Part shown: piece by piece, positions 25,272 to 33,747 of the stretch
Numbering within the stretch: the stretch's first letter is position 1
Layout of the letters: the number at the start of each line of letters is the position of its first letter
NCBI RefSeq assembly: GCF_004745955.1
Contig: NZ_SRLD01000041.1
Coordinates: 1 to 47,446, forward strand
Origin: Hymenobacter elongatus
Lineage (GTDB): Bacteria > Bacteroidota > Bacteroidia > Cytophagales > Hymenobacteraceae
Direction of reading: 5' to 3'
Length of the DNA stretch: 47,446 nt
The notes under the pieces: model-generated
Database searches by the model: none
What the model saw: the letters and a program-made list of their open reading frames with translations, nothing else
What the model was told of the DNA's origin: nothing
Made by a program: the position numbers and the translations under genes

Positions 25272-25302
25272 TTTGATTCGGCTTTGCAATCCGTTACCTT
25301 TG
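25272..25302 (+). promoter_or_regulatory. Consensus Bacteroidota promoter for bamD (TTTG-N19-TACCTTTG)
   Basis: TTTG at 25272-25275, exactly 19 bases, then TACCTTTG at 25295-25302, a full match to the -33/-7 consensus. The bamD ATG begins 8 bp after the -7 element, implying a nearly leaderless mRNA. A second TAnnTTTG (TATCTTTG, 25268-25275) overlaps the -33 element. Confidence 0.7.
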
Positions 25303-25310
25303 CGCCCCCT

Positions 25311-26135
25311 ATGCTGTCTTTTCGCCCCGCCTTTTTTGTTCTGTTCGTGAGTACGTTGCTGCTTGGCTCGTGCTCCGGTTATCAAAAGCTGCTCAAGAGC
25401 AGCGACGTCAATAAGAAGTACGAGGCCGCCGTGCAGTACTACGACAAAGGCGACTTTTTCAAGGCCGGCACCTTGCTGGAAGACCTGATTCCGCTGCTCA
25501 AAGGCCGCCCGGAGGCTGAAAAGGCTCAGTTTTACTTCGCCAACACCAACTACCGCCAGCGCAACTACGTGTTGAGCGCCTACTACTTCAAGTCGTTTGC
25601 CGACACGTATCCTAACTCGACTTTTGCCGAGGAAGCGACGTTCCTGAACGCCAAGTCACTGTTTCGTGACTCGCCGGAGTTTGAGCTGGACCAGACCAAC
25701 ACGTACTCGGCCCTGGAGTCAATTCAGGACTTTCTGAACCGGTATCCGTCGAGCCAGTTCCGGCCCGAGGCAGAGAGTATGTCGCAGGAGCTGCAGAAAA
25801 AGCTGGAGAACAAAGCCTATCAGAGCGCAAAGCTGTACTACAACGTGCGCTACTACCAGGCTGCCGTTACGGCCTTCAACTCGTTTCAGCAGCAGTATCC
25901 GGCATCGGCTTTCAATGAGGAAGCCGCGTTTCTCAAGCTCAACGCCCAGTACGACTTAGCCCGGGAAAGCGTAACGGAAAAGCAGCGGGAGCGGTATCTG
26001 GAAGTGCTGTCGTTCTATCAGCTCTTCATCGATAACTACCCGCAGAGCCGGAACCTGAAAGCTGCCGAAACCATGTACACCGCTGCCCGGGAAGAGATTA
26101 ATAAGCTCAAGCCCGCCGACACGGCGGCAAAATAA
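25311..26135 (+). CDS. bamD: Outer membrane protein assembly factor BamD
   Basis: A 274-residue lipoprotein, lipobox LLLGSC with Cys21 (MLSFRPAFFVLFVSTLLLGSC). The mature part is five TPR-like repeats: YEAAVQYYDKGDFFKAGTLLEDLIPLL, AQFYFANTNYRQRNYVLSAYYFKSFADTYP, and so on, ending FYQLFIDNYPQSRNLKAAETMY. This is the BamD layout, part of the complex that folds beta-barrels into the outer membrane. It heads the conserved run BamD, omega subunit, CoaC, CoaB, DUF4835, RecN. The start at 25311 is chosen because it gives the signal peptide directly and matches the promoter position. Confidence 0.93.
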   Translation: MLSFRPAFFVLFVSTLLLGSCSGYQKLLKSSDVNKKYEAAVQYYDKGDFFKAGTLLEDLIPLLKGRPEAEKAQFYFANTNYRQRNYVLSAYYFKSFADTYPNSTFAEEATFLNAKSLFRDSPEFELDQTNTYSALESIQDFLNRYPSSQFRPEAESMSQELQKKLENKAYQSAKLYYNVRYYQAAVTAFNSFQQQYPASAFNEEAAFLKLNAQYDLARESVTEKQRERYLEVLSFYQLFIDNYPQSRNLKAAETMYTAAREEINKLKPADTAAK

Positions 26136-26234
26136 ATTGTAACAGCAGGATGTCGTAGCTTGGAGGTCGTTGTGTGCGGCGCCAGACTCCGGCATCCGCT
26201 TGTTTTCCATCAGAACCTAAAGACTCTGCATCAT

Positions 26235-26579
26235 ATGAAAAATCCGAACACCGTTTCCGCTTCTATCGTGACCCGCAACATGTCGGAGTTTACCCACGAA
26301 ACCGGCAACGTATACGCCTCGATTGCCATTATCTCGAAGCGCGCCAATCAGATTTCGATAAAGCTGAAAGAGGAACTCAACGGCAAGCTGGCCGAGTTTG
26401 CTACCACCGTCGATAACCTGGAGGAAGTATTCGAAAACCGCGAGCAAATTGAGATTTCCAAGCATTACGAGCGGTTGCCGAAGCCTACTATCCTGGCCAT
26501 CGAAGAGTTTATGGACGGTAAAGTGACCTTCCGCACTCCCGCCGAAGAGGAAGTTCCAGTAGTTCGGGCGGCGGAGTAA
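26235..26579 (+). CDS. rpoZ: RNA polymerase omega subunit (Bacteroidota type)
   Basis: A 114-residue Rpb6/omega-family protein. ASIVTRNMSEFTHETGNVYASIAIISKRANQI is the conserved Bacteroidota omega segment, in which the ARR-type motif is replaced by SKRANQI. It binds the beta-prime subunit C-terminus and aids assembly. The start at 26235 (MKNPNTVSAS) excludes an unrelated upstream extension. It lies between bamD and coaC, the usual place in this phylum, and its stop is 16 bp before coaC. Confidence 0.85.
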   Translation: MKNPNTVSASIVTRNMSEFTHETGNVYASIAIISKRANQISIKLKEELNGKLAEFATTVDNLEEVFENREQIEISKHYERLPKPTILAIEEFMDGKVTFRTPAEEEVPVVRAAE

Positions 26580-26595
26580 GCTGCCGTTTCGCGCC

Positions 26596-27147
26596 ATGTC
26601 GCTGCAAGGCCGCAAGATCATCTTGGGAGTATGCGGCAGTATTGCCGCCTACAAATCTGCTATGCTGGTGCGGCTACTACTAAAGGCCGGGGCCGAGGTG
26701 CAAGTCATTCTGACGGCCTCCGCCTCGGCCTTTGTCACGCCCCTGACGTTGGGTACACTGTCCAAAAGACCGGTGCTGACGAGCTTTTTGCGGGATGAAG
26801 CCGCCGGGCAGTGGCACAACCATGTGGAGCTAGGGTTATGGGCCGACGCTCTGGTGGTGGCTCCCGCCAGTGCCAATACCGTGGCGCAGCTCGCCAACGG
26901 GCATTGCCCCAATCTGCTGGCGGCCGTGTATCTGTCGGCCCGCTGTCCGGTGTTTTTCGCCCCGGCTATGGACCTGGATATGTACGTGCATCCGGCCGTG
27001 ACCCACAACTTTGAGCGACTGCGCAGCTTCGGCAACCACGTGCTGGAATCACCGGTGGGAGAACTAGCCAGTGGCCTTTCCGGCCCCGGACGCATGCTGG
27101 AGCCCGAGGATATCGTGCAGGAGTTGGAGCGTTTTTTCAGTGAATAG
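26596..27147 (+). CDS. coaC: Phosphopantothenoylcysteine decarboxylase (CoaC, separate from CoaB)
   Basis: A 183-residue HFCD flavoprotein corresponding to only the first half of the usual fused CoaBC. GVCGSIAAYKSAMLVRLL begins the FMN site. HNHVELGLWADALVVAPASANT contains the active-site His. FAPAMDLDMYVHP is the PAMNxxMW-type motif in its Bacteroidota form (Asn replaced by Asp). GELASGLSGPGRM is the substrate clamp, lacking the usual Cys. The frame ends right after the conserved EPEDIV helix, where the fused protein would continue into CoaB. It works with CoaB in coenzyme A synthesis. Confidence 0.9.
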   Translation: MSLQGRKIILGVCGSIAAYKSAMLVRLLLKAGAEVQVILTASASAFVTPLTLGTLSKRPVLTSFLRDEAAGQWHNHVELGLWADALVVAPASANTVAQLANGHCPNLLAAVYLSARCPVFFAPAMDLDMYVHPAVTHNFERLRSFGNHVLESPVGELASGLSGPGRMLEPEDIVQELERFFSE

Positions 27148-27214
27148 AATAAGACAAACCTGTTCTGCCCGCTGAGCGTAACCCGTTCCTTTGTCTGCCA
27201 AATCAAACCCAATA

Positions 27215-27868
27215 ATGCGCGTCCTGATAACTGCCGGGCCTACCTACGAGCCCATCGACCCGGTTCGGTTTATCGGTAACCACAGCACCGGCAAAATGGG
27301 CTACGCGCTGGCTGAGGCCTTCGCCGAAAGTGGGGCACAGGTCACGCTGATTAGCGGCCCCACTACTCTGCCCGACCCGGCGAATAGCCAAATTCGGACA
27401 ACGCGTGTCGAAACGGGCGCGCAGATGTATGGCGCCGCCGCCGCCGCCGCGCCCGAAGCCGATGTTTGGGTGTTTGCCGCCGCCGTGGCCGACTACCGGC
27501 CGCGCGAAGTAGCGCCGAATAAGATTAAGAAGGCTGGGGACACGCTGACGCTGGAGCTGGTCCGGAACGTGGATATTGCCGCTACGCTGGGGCAAACCAA
27601 GCGGCCTGAACAATTTTCGGTCGGTTTTGCGTTAGAGACCAATGATGAGGAAGCCCATGCCCGGGGCAAGCTGCAGCGCAAGAATTTCGATTTAATCGTG
27701 CTCAATTCTCTGCGCGACCCCGGGGCTGGCTTTCGTCATGATACCAACAAAGTGACGCTGCTCGATGCGGCGGGCCAAATGACTATCTTTGAGTTGAAGC
27801 CCAAAGCCGCCGTGGCCCACGATATTGTCCGAACTGTTCTTGCCCGCCTTTCTCTTCGCGATGCGTAA
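27215..27868 (+). CDS. coaB: Phosphopantothenate-cysteine ligase (CoaB, separate from CoaC)
   Basis: A 217-residue protein equal to the C-terminal half of CoaBC: MRVLITAGPTYEPIDPVRFIGNHSTGKMGYALAEAF at the start, DVWVFAAAVADYRPREVAPNKIKKAGDTLTLELVRNVDI in the middle with the catalytic Lys. It condenses 4'-phosphopantothenate with cysteine, using CTP in most bacteria. The ATG at 27215 matches the domain start; a TTG at 27191 would add 8 residues. An in-frame stop at 27179-27181 separates it from upstream sequence, so it is a distinct gene 67 bp after coaC, in another frame. It overlaps the next gene by 8 bp. Confidence 0.9.
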   Translation: MRVLITAGPTYEPIDPVRFIGNHSTGKMGYALAEAFAESGAQVTLISGPTTLPDPANSQIRTTRVETGAQMYGAAAAAAPEADVWVFAAAVADYRPREVAPNKIKKAGDTLTLELVRNVDIAATLGQTKRPEQFSVGFALETNDEEAHARGKLQRKNFDLIVLNSLRDPGAGFRHDTNKVTLLDAAGQMTIFELKPKAAVAHDIVRTVLARLSLRDA

Positions 27869-28781
27869 AATTCTGATTCCTCTGCTGTGTCTGCTCTTGG
27901 TGCTGGCTCGCTCCGGGCAGGCCCAGGAGCTGTTGGCCGAAGTGGAGGTAAGCACTCAAAACGTCACCGTGTCGGATCGGCAGCTGATTCAGCAGATGAA
28001 AAACGACATGCAGTCGTTTTTGAACAGCCGCTCCTGGACCAATCAGACCTACCGGCCGGAGGAGCGCATCCGATGCCGGATTTTCGTCGGTATCACCGCT
28101 ATTCCGCAGTCGGGCACCTACGAGGCGACGGCGCGCATCGTGACGTCGCGCCCCGTGTATGGCACCGGCTACGAAACCAGTCTGCTTTCTTTCGCCGATA
28201 AGCGCTGGGTGTTCAACTACTCGCCCCAGAACCCGATTGACTACTCGGAAAATACCTTTGTTTCCAATCTGTCGTCGCTGCTGAGCTTCTACGCCTACAT
28301 TATTATCGGCATGGATCAGGATAGCTTTGCCAAGCTGGGGGGCTCGCCCTACTACGACCGGGCCCGCAATATTCTGACCAACGCATCCTCCCAGACCCTT
28401 ACCAGCGAAGTAGACCCCGCCTGGAAAGACTCCGAGTCGCGCAACCGCTACTGGCTGCTCAACAACCTGCAGGACCCGCAGCTGGAGGCGTTGCGTACGG
28501 GTATTTACGCCTACTACCGGCAGGGACTCGATATTTTCGTTCAGAAGCCCGACGAGGCCCGCACCAATGTATTTGCGGCGCTGCAGGGCGTGCAGCAGGC
28601 CGCTATCCGCCGGCCCGGTACGCTACTGGCCCGGGCTTTCTTCGACACGAAGTCCAGTGAGATATCCGATATCTTCCGTACCGCGCAGGATCAGCAGCAG
28701 AAGCAGCAAGTAGTTACGATGCTGACGGAGGTGGACCCGACGAACTCGGCCAAGTACCAAACCATTATGCGTCAGCCATAA
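27861..28781 (+). CDS. DUF4835-family secreted protein (PorD-type)
   Basis: A 306-residue protein with signal peptide MRKILIPLLCLLLVLARSGQAQ, starting inside the coaB stop region (8-bp overlap, translational coupling likely). ELLAEVEVSTQNVTVSDRQLIQQMKNDMQSFLNSRSWTN and the RIRCRIFVGI segment are typical of the DUF4835 family, which occurs only in Bacteroidota in this gene neighbourhood. Some databases call it PorD and link it to type IX secretion. That link is recalled rather than shown here. It is likely periplasmic. Confidence 0.85.
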   Translation: MRKILIPLLCLLLVLARSGQAQELLAEVEVSTQNVTVSDRQLIQQMKNDMQSFLNSRSWTNQTYRPEERIRCRIFVGITAIPQSGTYEATARIVTSRPVYGTGYETSLLSFADKRWVFNYSPQNPIDYSENTFVSNLSSLLSFYAYIIIGMDQDSFAKLGGSPYYDRARNILTNASSQTLTSEVDPAWKDSESRNRYWLLNNLQDPQLEALRTGIYAYYRQGLDIFVQKPDEARTNVFAALQGVQQAAIRRPGTLLARAFFDTKSSEISDIFRTAQDQQQKQQVVTMLTEVDPTNSAKYQTIMRQP

Positions 28782-28893
28782 GGCTGGGAAGCGGCTATAT
28801 AGCGGTGGTCGTTGCTAAATTATTTGGCCCGAACTTGTTGTGTCAATCAAATCAACTAATTTTATTAGTTGTAACGACGGCGCAACCTCTTTT

Positions 28894-28955
28894 TAGAGCG
28901 TGTTTGAGAATTAGCGAAAACCCCATCAGCATGACAATTCCCAAACACGCTCTTA
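28894..28955. repeat. Deleted MITE-like element with AGAGCGTGTTTGAG ends
   Basis: TAGAGCGTGTTTGAGAATT at the left and AATTCCCAAACACGCTCTTA at the right are the same ends as the element at 11254-11406, but the inner hairpin is reduced to one CATCAGCATGAC arm. About 60 bp in the 290-bp gap before recN. Confidence 0.6.
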
Positions 28956-29072
28956 GTACTCTGTACCGGATTCTTCGCTTGTGCTGCCCAGAGAAAACAG
29001 GGCGCAGCGGATGGGAGCTGGATGCAATAGGGTAGTGGTTCGTGCTCATTCCTGCCAATTAATCGCAAAACC

Positions 29073-30746
29073 GTGCTGGTTGATCTTCGCATACAGAACT
29101 ACGCTCTGATTGAGCAACTGGAGCTGCGGCCGTCCGCGCTGCTGAATATTATTACGGGCGAAACCGGGGCCGGCAAGTCCATCATGCTGGGGGCCATTGG
29201 CCTGCTGCTGGGCAACCGTGCCGACTCGAAGATGCTGTTTGACACCCAGCGGAAGTGCGTGATTGAAGGCCAGTTCAATATTTCCAGCTACCAGCTCCAG
29301 GATATCTTCGAATCGGAAGATCTGGACTACGACGCGCAATGTATTCTGCGGCGCGAAATCAGTCCGTCGGGTAAGTCGCGGGCCTTCGTGAATGACACGC
29401 CCGTGACGCTGGAAACCCTGCGCAACATCGGCGCGAACCTGATGGATATCCATTCCCAGCACGATACGCTGCTGCTGGGCGATGCCGTATTCCAGCTCAA
29501 TCTGCTCGACCTGTATGGCGGCCTGGTGCCCACGCGGGGCCACTATAGCAACGCTTACCGGCAATACCGCAAGCTGGAGGCTGACCTGAAAATGGTGGAA
29601 GACCAGATAGCCCAAGCCAACAAAGAGCTGGACTACCACAGCTTTCTGCTGACGGAGCTCGAAGAAGCTCGCCTCGATAATGAGGATCAGGAAGGGCTGG
29701 AGCAGGAAATAAAGCAGCTTGAGCACGCCGAGGAAATTAAATACAAGCTTACGCAGGCTTTTCAGAGCCTGAGCGAAAGCGAATATTGCGCCACCGGCAG
29801 CATGAAGGAAGCCGCTACCATGCTGGGCCAGATTTCGGGCTACGCCGATACGTTCAAAGTCCTGAAGGAGCGCCTCGACAGCTGTCTGATTGAGCTGCAC
29901 GACATTGCAGATGAAGTGGAAGCCGCTGAGCGCCGCACCGAAGGCGACCCGGCCCGCATCGACGAGCTACAGGGGCGGCTGAACGTGCTCTACAATTTGC
30001 AGCGCAAACATCAGGTGCGCGACGTGGCCGAGCTGATGGGCGTGCGCGACGACTTACGCCAGAAAGTGGGCTCGGTGCTCAATCTGGACAAGGAGCTTTC
30101 CCGGCTGCGCAAAGACACCGACGGCGCGCTGGCCACCGTGACGCGGCAGGCGGCCAAGCTGTCGGAGAGCCGCCGGAAGTCGTTTCCCAAGTTTGAGAAA
30201 GAGCTGGTGGCGCTGCTGGCCGAGCTGGGCATGCCGCACGCGCGCATCGTGGTACAGCACAGCATGGGGCTGCCCACGGCCAGCGGCACCGATATCGTCA
30301 GCATTCTGTTTACGGCCAACAAAGGGGCGCAGCCCCAAACGTTGAGCAAGGCGGCTTCGGGTGGGGAATTCTCGCGCCTGATGCTGTGCATCAAATACAT
30401 GCTGGCCGACAAAACGGCCCTGCCGACCATCGTGTTCGATGAGATTGATACTGGTATTTCGGGGGAAATTGCGGTGAAAGTGGGCCGGATGATGCAGCAG
30501 ATGGCCAAAAAGCACCAGCTCGTGGCCATTTCGCACCTGCCCCAGATGGCTGCCGCCGGCGACGCGCACTACTTCGTGTATAAAGAAGACCGCGCCGACC
30601 GCACCGTGAGCCGCATTCGGGAGCTTACGGCCGAGGAGCGGGTGCGCGAAATAGCCCACATGATAGCCGGGGCCAGGCCGAGCGAAAATGCTTTCCAGAG
30701 TGCCCGCGAGCTGCTGGCCATGCGGGGTGAAATCGTGGCAGGGTAA
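29073..30746 (+). CDS. recN: DNA repair protein RecN
   Basis: A 557-residue SMC-like ATPase of normal RecN length. LRIQNYALIEQLELRPSALLNIITGETGAGKS has the Walker A at 29-36. A long coiled coil spans about residues 150-390. ASGGEFSRLMLCIKYML is the signature motif, PTIVFDEIDTGISGEIA the Walker B, and ISHLPQMAAAGDAHYFVYK the H-loop region. RecN acts at double-strand breaks with RecA. The frame starts with GTG at 29073 (MLVDLRIQ), matching the family N-terminus. It ends the bamD run, though a 290-bp gap with a repeat precedes it, so it may have its own promoter. Confidence 0.94.
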   Translation: MLVDLRIQNYALIEQLELRPSALLNIITGETGAGKSIMLGAIGLLLGNRADSKMLFDTQRKCVIEGQFNISSYQLQDIFESEDLDYDAQCILRREISPSGKSRAFVNDTPVTLETLRNIGANLMDIHSQHDTLLLGDAVFQLNLLDLYGGLVPTRGHYSNAYRQYRKLEADLKMVEDQIAQANKELDYHSFLLTELEEARLDNEDQEGLEQEIKQLEHAEEIKYKLTQAFQSLSESEYCATGSMKEAATMLGQISGYADTFKVLKERLDSCLIELHDIADEVEAAERRTEGDPARIDELQGRLNVLYNLQRKHQVRDVAELMGVRDDLRQKVGSVLNLDKELSRLRKDTDGALATVTRQAAKLSESRRKSFPKFEKELVALLAELGMPHARIVVQHSMGLPTASGTDIVSILFTANKGAQPQTLSKAASGGEFSRLMLCIKYMLADKTALPTIVFDEIDTGISGEIAVKVGRMMQQMAKKHQLVAISHLPQMAAAGDAHYFVYKEDRADRTVSRIRELTAEERVREIAHMIAGARPSENAFQSARELLAMRGEIVAG

Positions 30747-30760
30747 AAAGTAGGTTTTCA

Positions 30761-30858
30761 GAACGTCCTGCGGCGCTTGGTCGAGGCCTTTTCACGGGTA
30801 TAGCAACGTTGGTTGCTGCCGCGAAAAAGAGGCATCGGCGACGAGCCGCAGGACGTTC
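30761..30858. repeat. Long imperfect inverted repeat between recN and fabI
   Basis: GAACGTCCTGCGGC (30761-30774) and GCCGCAGGACGTTC (30845-30858) are perfect 14-bp arms. The inside is also partly complementary. A TATTTTTTTTG tract follows, so the structure may terminate recN. It is different from the other repeats of the window. Confidence 0.6.
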
Positions 30859-30912
30859 CTATTTTTTTTGCCTCTTTTGCAAGTCAAACACTAAAACTCA
30901 CCATTCCACAAT

Positions 30913-31734
30913 ATGTCCACCAACATCCTCGCCGGCAAAGTCGGCATCATCTCCGGCGCGCTCGACGAAAAATCCATTGCTTGGAAAGTTGCCCTGAAAG
31001 CCCACGCCGAAGGAGCCCGCTTCGTGCTCACCAACGCCCCGCTGGCCATGCGTATGGGCGAGATCAACAAGCTCTCGGAGCAGTGCGAGGCCCCTATTAT
31101 TCCGGCCGACGCTACGTCGATGGAAGACCTGGAGAAGCTGTTTACCGGCGCCCAGGAGCACTTGGGGGGCAAGCTCGATTTCGTGCTGCACAGCATTGGC
31201 ATGAGCACCAACATCCGGAAGGGCAAGAACTATGGCGAGTTGAACTACGAGTGGTTTATGAAAACCCTGGACGTGTCGGCGCTGTCGTTTCATAAGATGA
31301 TGGCCGTAGCCGAAAAGCAGGATGCCCTCAACGAATGGGGCTCGGTGGTAGCCCTGTCCTACATCGCGGCCCAGCGCGTCTTTCCCGACTACACCGACAT
31401 GTCGCAGGCCAAAGCGGTGCTCGAAAGCATTGCCCGCAACTATGGCTACCGCCTCGGCAAGCTCAAGAACGTGCGCGTAAATACGATTTCGCAGTCGCCG
31501 ACCAAAACCACGGCCGGCACCGGTGTGGGTGGGTTCGACGCGTTTTACGACTACGCCGATAAAATGTCGCCGCTGGGCAACGCGCCCGCCGAAGCCTGCG
31601 CCGACTACGTGGTCAGCCTGTTCTCGGACCTGACCCGCTATGTGACGATGCAGAACCTGCTGCACGACGGCGGCTTCAGCAGCACCGGTATTTCGGAAGA
31701 CATCGTGGAGACTATTACGAAGCTGAATTCGTAA
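30913..31734 (+). CDS. fabI: Enoyl-[acyl-carrier-protein] reductase (NADH)
   Basis: A 273-residue FabI. GKVGIISGALDEKSIAWKVA is the NAD site typical of FabI. HSIGMSTNIRKGKNYGELNYEWF is followed by the catalytic pair Tyr160 and Lys167 in YTDMSQAK (YxxxxxxK spacing). NTISQSPTKTTAGTGVGGFDAF is the substrate loop. It reduces the trans-2-enoyl-ACP double bond, the last step of each fatty-acid elongation cycle. It is monocistronic, with a terminator 20 bp downstream. Confidence 0.96.
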   Translation: MSTNILAGKVGIISGALDEKSIAWKVALKAHAEGARFVLTNAPLAMRMGEINKLSEQCEAPIIPADATSMEDLEKLFTGAQEHLGGKLDFVLHSIGMSTNIRKGKNYGELNYEWFMKTLDVSALSFHKMMAVAEKQDALNEWGSVVALSYIAAQRVFPDYTDMSQAKAVLESIARNYGYRLGKLKNVRVNTISQSPTKTTAGTGVGGFDAFYDYADKMSPLGNAPAEACADYVVSLFSDLTRYVTMQNLLHDGGFSSTGISEDIVETITKLNS

Positions 31735-31754
31735 TTCCGGTTTCCGGTTATGCA

Positions 31755-31782
31755 GAAAGCCCGGCTAATTGGCCGGGCTTTC
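31755..31782 (+). terminator. Rho-independent terminator of fabI
   Basis: GAAAGCCCGGC - taatt - GGCCGGGCTTTC followed by TTG, 20 bp after the stop codon. Stem of about 11 bp with one bulge. Confidence 0.85.
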
Positions 31783-31796
31783 TTGTTGGATATCTA

Positions 31797-31940
31797 GAGC
31801 GGATTTCAGGCTGGTGTATGGGCCAAGGGAGTAGCGCGAACTGTGTAGTTCGCGTGCCTGAACGGTTCGACCCAACGATTGTCGTTCTGGTACGCGAATT
31901 ACACAGTTCGCACTACTGTACAGCAACATGAAATCCGCTC
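31797..31940. mobile_element. MITE-like element with IS630-type ends, flanked by TA
   Basis: The ends GAGCGGATTTCA / TGAAATCCGCTC form terminal inverted repeats flanked by TA (31795-31796 and 31941-31942). They resemble the IS630 element ends at 39690 (GAGCAATTTCA). The interior contains a hairpin made of GTAGCGCGAACTGTG and its inverse. 144 bp, no coding. The TA at its right end is also part of the TAA flanking the next element. Confidence 0.7.
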
Positions 31941-31943
31941 TAA

Positions 31944-32084
31944 GAAGCTGTTTGAGTTATTAAAACCGGTCATGCTGAGTTTGTCGAAGCATCTCTGCCG
32001 CTTCGCCTGACGATTGGCAACGAAGCGGGAGAGATGCTTCGACTTCGCTCAGCATGACCGTTTGACGACTTCCTAAACAGCCTC
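31944..32084. mobile_element. MITE-like element (GAAGCTGTTT type), TAA duplication
   Basis: It begins GAAGCTGTTTGAG and ends CTTCCTAAACAGCCTC. TAA is present on both sides (31941-31943, 32085-32087). The inner hairpin is GGTCATGCTGAGTTTGTCGA and its inverse. The last base forms the stop codon of the neighbouring DUF3885 gene together with the duplicated TAA. Confidence 0.75.
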
Positions 32085-32818
32085 TAAGCGAAAGTTACTT
32101 CAATTCTTTCGCGGTCGTAGTCCGGTATCCATCTGTTATAGGTTGCAAACAGAGGCTGTAGAGTCTCTTTATCAACGGCTATTATGTCAAGCCCCCGGTC
32201 GTCGTACATGTGAAAAATAAGGCTCCGACTGACGTTCAGGAAAAATACGTCACCACGTATTACCGGACTTCTGCCACCAAAATCCTGGTTGGCAATTGCC
32301 GCCGCTATGTTTCGTAGAGGAATAGTGGAGGTGGTGGTGGTGAAATACATCCTTATCCATTTGCCAAAACGCCAGATATGCTGATATGGATTGGCGATTT
32401 TCCTGAACAGTGCATCGGCTTTAGTGATGCCCAGCTGACGAAGGAGAAAATGTGAGTCTTTAATTCGGCTCCTTTTATGATTGGACTTTTGATAAACAAC
32501 TATAACCTCGTCATCAGGGTGAAAGGCTGCGTGGAATAACGTCGATGCCCGGTGGCTTACTTCCTGGAAATACAGCTCGTTATAGGTGTAGTGTTTGTTT
32601 GGTAAATACTCAGGATGATTGGGCTGCAGATAAGTGGAATGCTCGCCCTGCAAATCGAACCGAATGCCAATAGGCCAACGATAAAAAAGACCGATACTCA
32701 GGGGTAAACCAGGAAAGTGGTGCCGGATAAAAGCAGCGCTGGATAGAGGAGGTATAAGAGGAAATAAAGCACTGTAATACTGGCTAATACCCGCGTGCCA
32801 GCATACTCCAGCCGGCAA
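32084..32818 (-). CDS. DUF3885-domain protein
   Basis: A 244-residue protein recognised as DUF3885 by GLFYRWPIGIRFDLQGE near residue 42, the NELYFQEVSHRASTLFHAAF segment, RGDVFFLNVSRSLIFHMYDDRGLDIIA and the final YNRWIPDYDRERIEVTFA. The function of the family is unknown; members often sit in toxin-immunity-like or accessory contexts. The first 25-30 residues look unlike the family, so the true start may be internal or non-ATG. More AT-rich than neighbours. The stop TAG is formed at the edge of a MITE (see findings). Confidence 0.75.
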   Translation of the reverse strand: MPAGVCWHAGISQYYSALFPLIPPLSSAAFIRHHFPGLPLSIGLFYRWPIGIRFDLQGEHSTYLQPNHPEYLPNKHYTYNELYFQEVSHRASTLFHAAFHPDDEVIVVYQKSNHKRSRIKDSHFLLRQLGITKADALFRKIANPYQHIWRFGKWIRMYFTTTTSTIPLRNIAAAIANQDFGGRSPVIRGDVFFLNVSRSLIFHMYDDRGLDIIAVDKETLQPLFATYNRWIPDYDRERIEVTFA

Positions 32819-32859
32819 TACCGCTGCCGGGAGACGGAAGTGGCCACTGCCCGGCCCCG

Positions 32860-33267
32860 CTACGGCTGACTCTGCAGCCAGATCTGGGCCGGTTCCAGGC
32901 TGTCGAAGAGGCGCATATCCAGCTGCTCGCCGATGCGGTGCTGCAAATCTTCGATGGAAAGCTGGCCGAAAATATCGGTCGACACAACCTGAGCAAAATA
33001 GCGCAGCCCGGCCGCCATGATGAGCGGCGTCCAGACCTGCTGGATCCAGTCGTTCGAATCGGTGAAGGTGCCCACCAGATTCCGGTGGTCATTCAGCAGC
33101 TTGGGGCAGGGCGCGGCACGGAGCATATCCACGTAGGTGAGGCCGCCATCCATCACCGTGCTCAGGGTTTGACGGCCATACCAGCAGGCATAATTCCAGT
33201 TGTGCTGCTCGTTACGCTCAATGGTCAGATAAATGCTCCCGTCGCCCCGGTATAGTGAGTTGATCAT
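32860..33267 (-). CDS. Hypothetical protein, STAS/SEC14-like of Bacteroidota
   Basis: A 135-residue cytoplasmic protein. The pattern KLLNDHRNLVGTFTDSNDWIQQVWTPLIMAAGLRYFAQVVSTDIFGQLSIEDL, ending LFDSLEPAQIWLQSQ, matches small Bacteroidota proteins placed in the STAS/SEC14 fold group, for which no activity is known. It sits 41 bp upstream of the DUF3885 gene on the same strand, so cotranscription is possible. Confidence 0.7.
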   Translation of the reverse strand: MINSLYRGDGSIYLTIERNEQHNWNYACWYGRQTLSTVMDGGLTYVDMLRAAPCPKLLNDHRNLVGTFTDSNDWIQQVWTPLIMAAGLRYFAQVVSTDIFGQLSIEDLQHRIGEQLDMRLFDSLEPAQIWLQSQP

Positions 33268-33331
33268 AATGCAGAAGAGACGGCTTCAAAAAGGGATTGA
33301 TGAGGGCCGCTCAGTGCCGTAAAGATGCATA

Positions 33332-33486
33332 GAAGCTGTTTAGGAAGTCGTCAAACGGTCATGCCGAGCGAAGTCGAAGCAGCTCTCCCGCTTCGTTGTG
33401 GTAGTAGTTGCCATTGCGGCAGAGCTGCTTCAACTTCGCTCAGCATGACGGTCTGAATTAGGTATACCGACTTCCTGAACAGCTTC
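33332..33486. mobile_element. MITE-like element (GAAGCTGTTT type), ATA duplication
   Basis: GAAGCTGTTTAGGAAGTCG at the left and CGACTTCCTGAACAGCTTC at the right form a 19-bp inverted repeat with one mismatch. ATA flanks both sides (33329-33331, 33487-33489). 155 bp, with an inner hairpin of GTCATGCCGAGCGAAGTCGA and its inverse. Confidence 0.8.
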
Positions 33487-33747
33487 ATAAGTAGTGAGGG
33501 CCAGCACCACGCGAAAGGACTTGACTACACGGCCGGGGCCGGGCTGCGGGGCCGGCCCGGTGAACTACTGCCGGGTAGTTATTCGTTATGCAACTTGCCG
33601 GGCGGGCCTGTGTCTTACTGCTGGTCCGCTCCGCTACCACCTGGGCCCAGCCCGCCAGGAGCGTAGCTTGGCCGCGTTATCGAGGCGCGAGCAGCAGCCC
33701 GGCAAATGCCCAGTAGTATTTCGTCTTTATTCGGTTGTCCTTACCCT

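Noticed and set aside
27148..27214. Frameshift pseudogene of a fused coaBC
   Set aside because: Both halves end and begin at domain boundaries, and stops in both relevant frames separate them; two working genes are more likely, though sequence error is not excluded.
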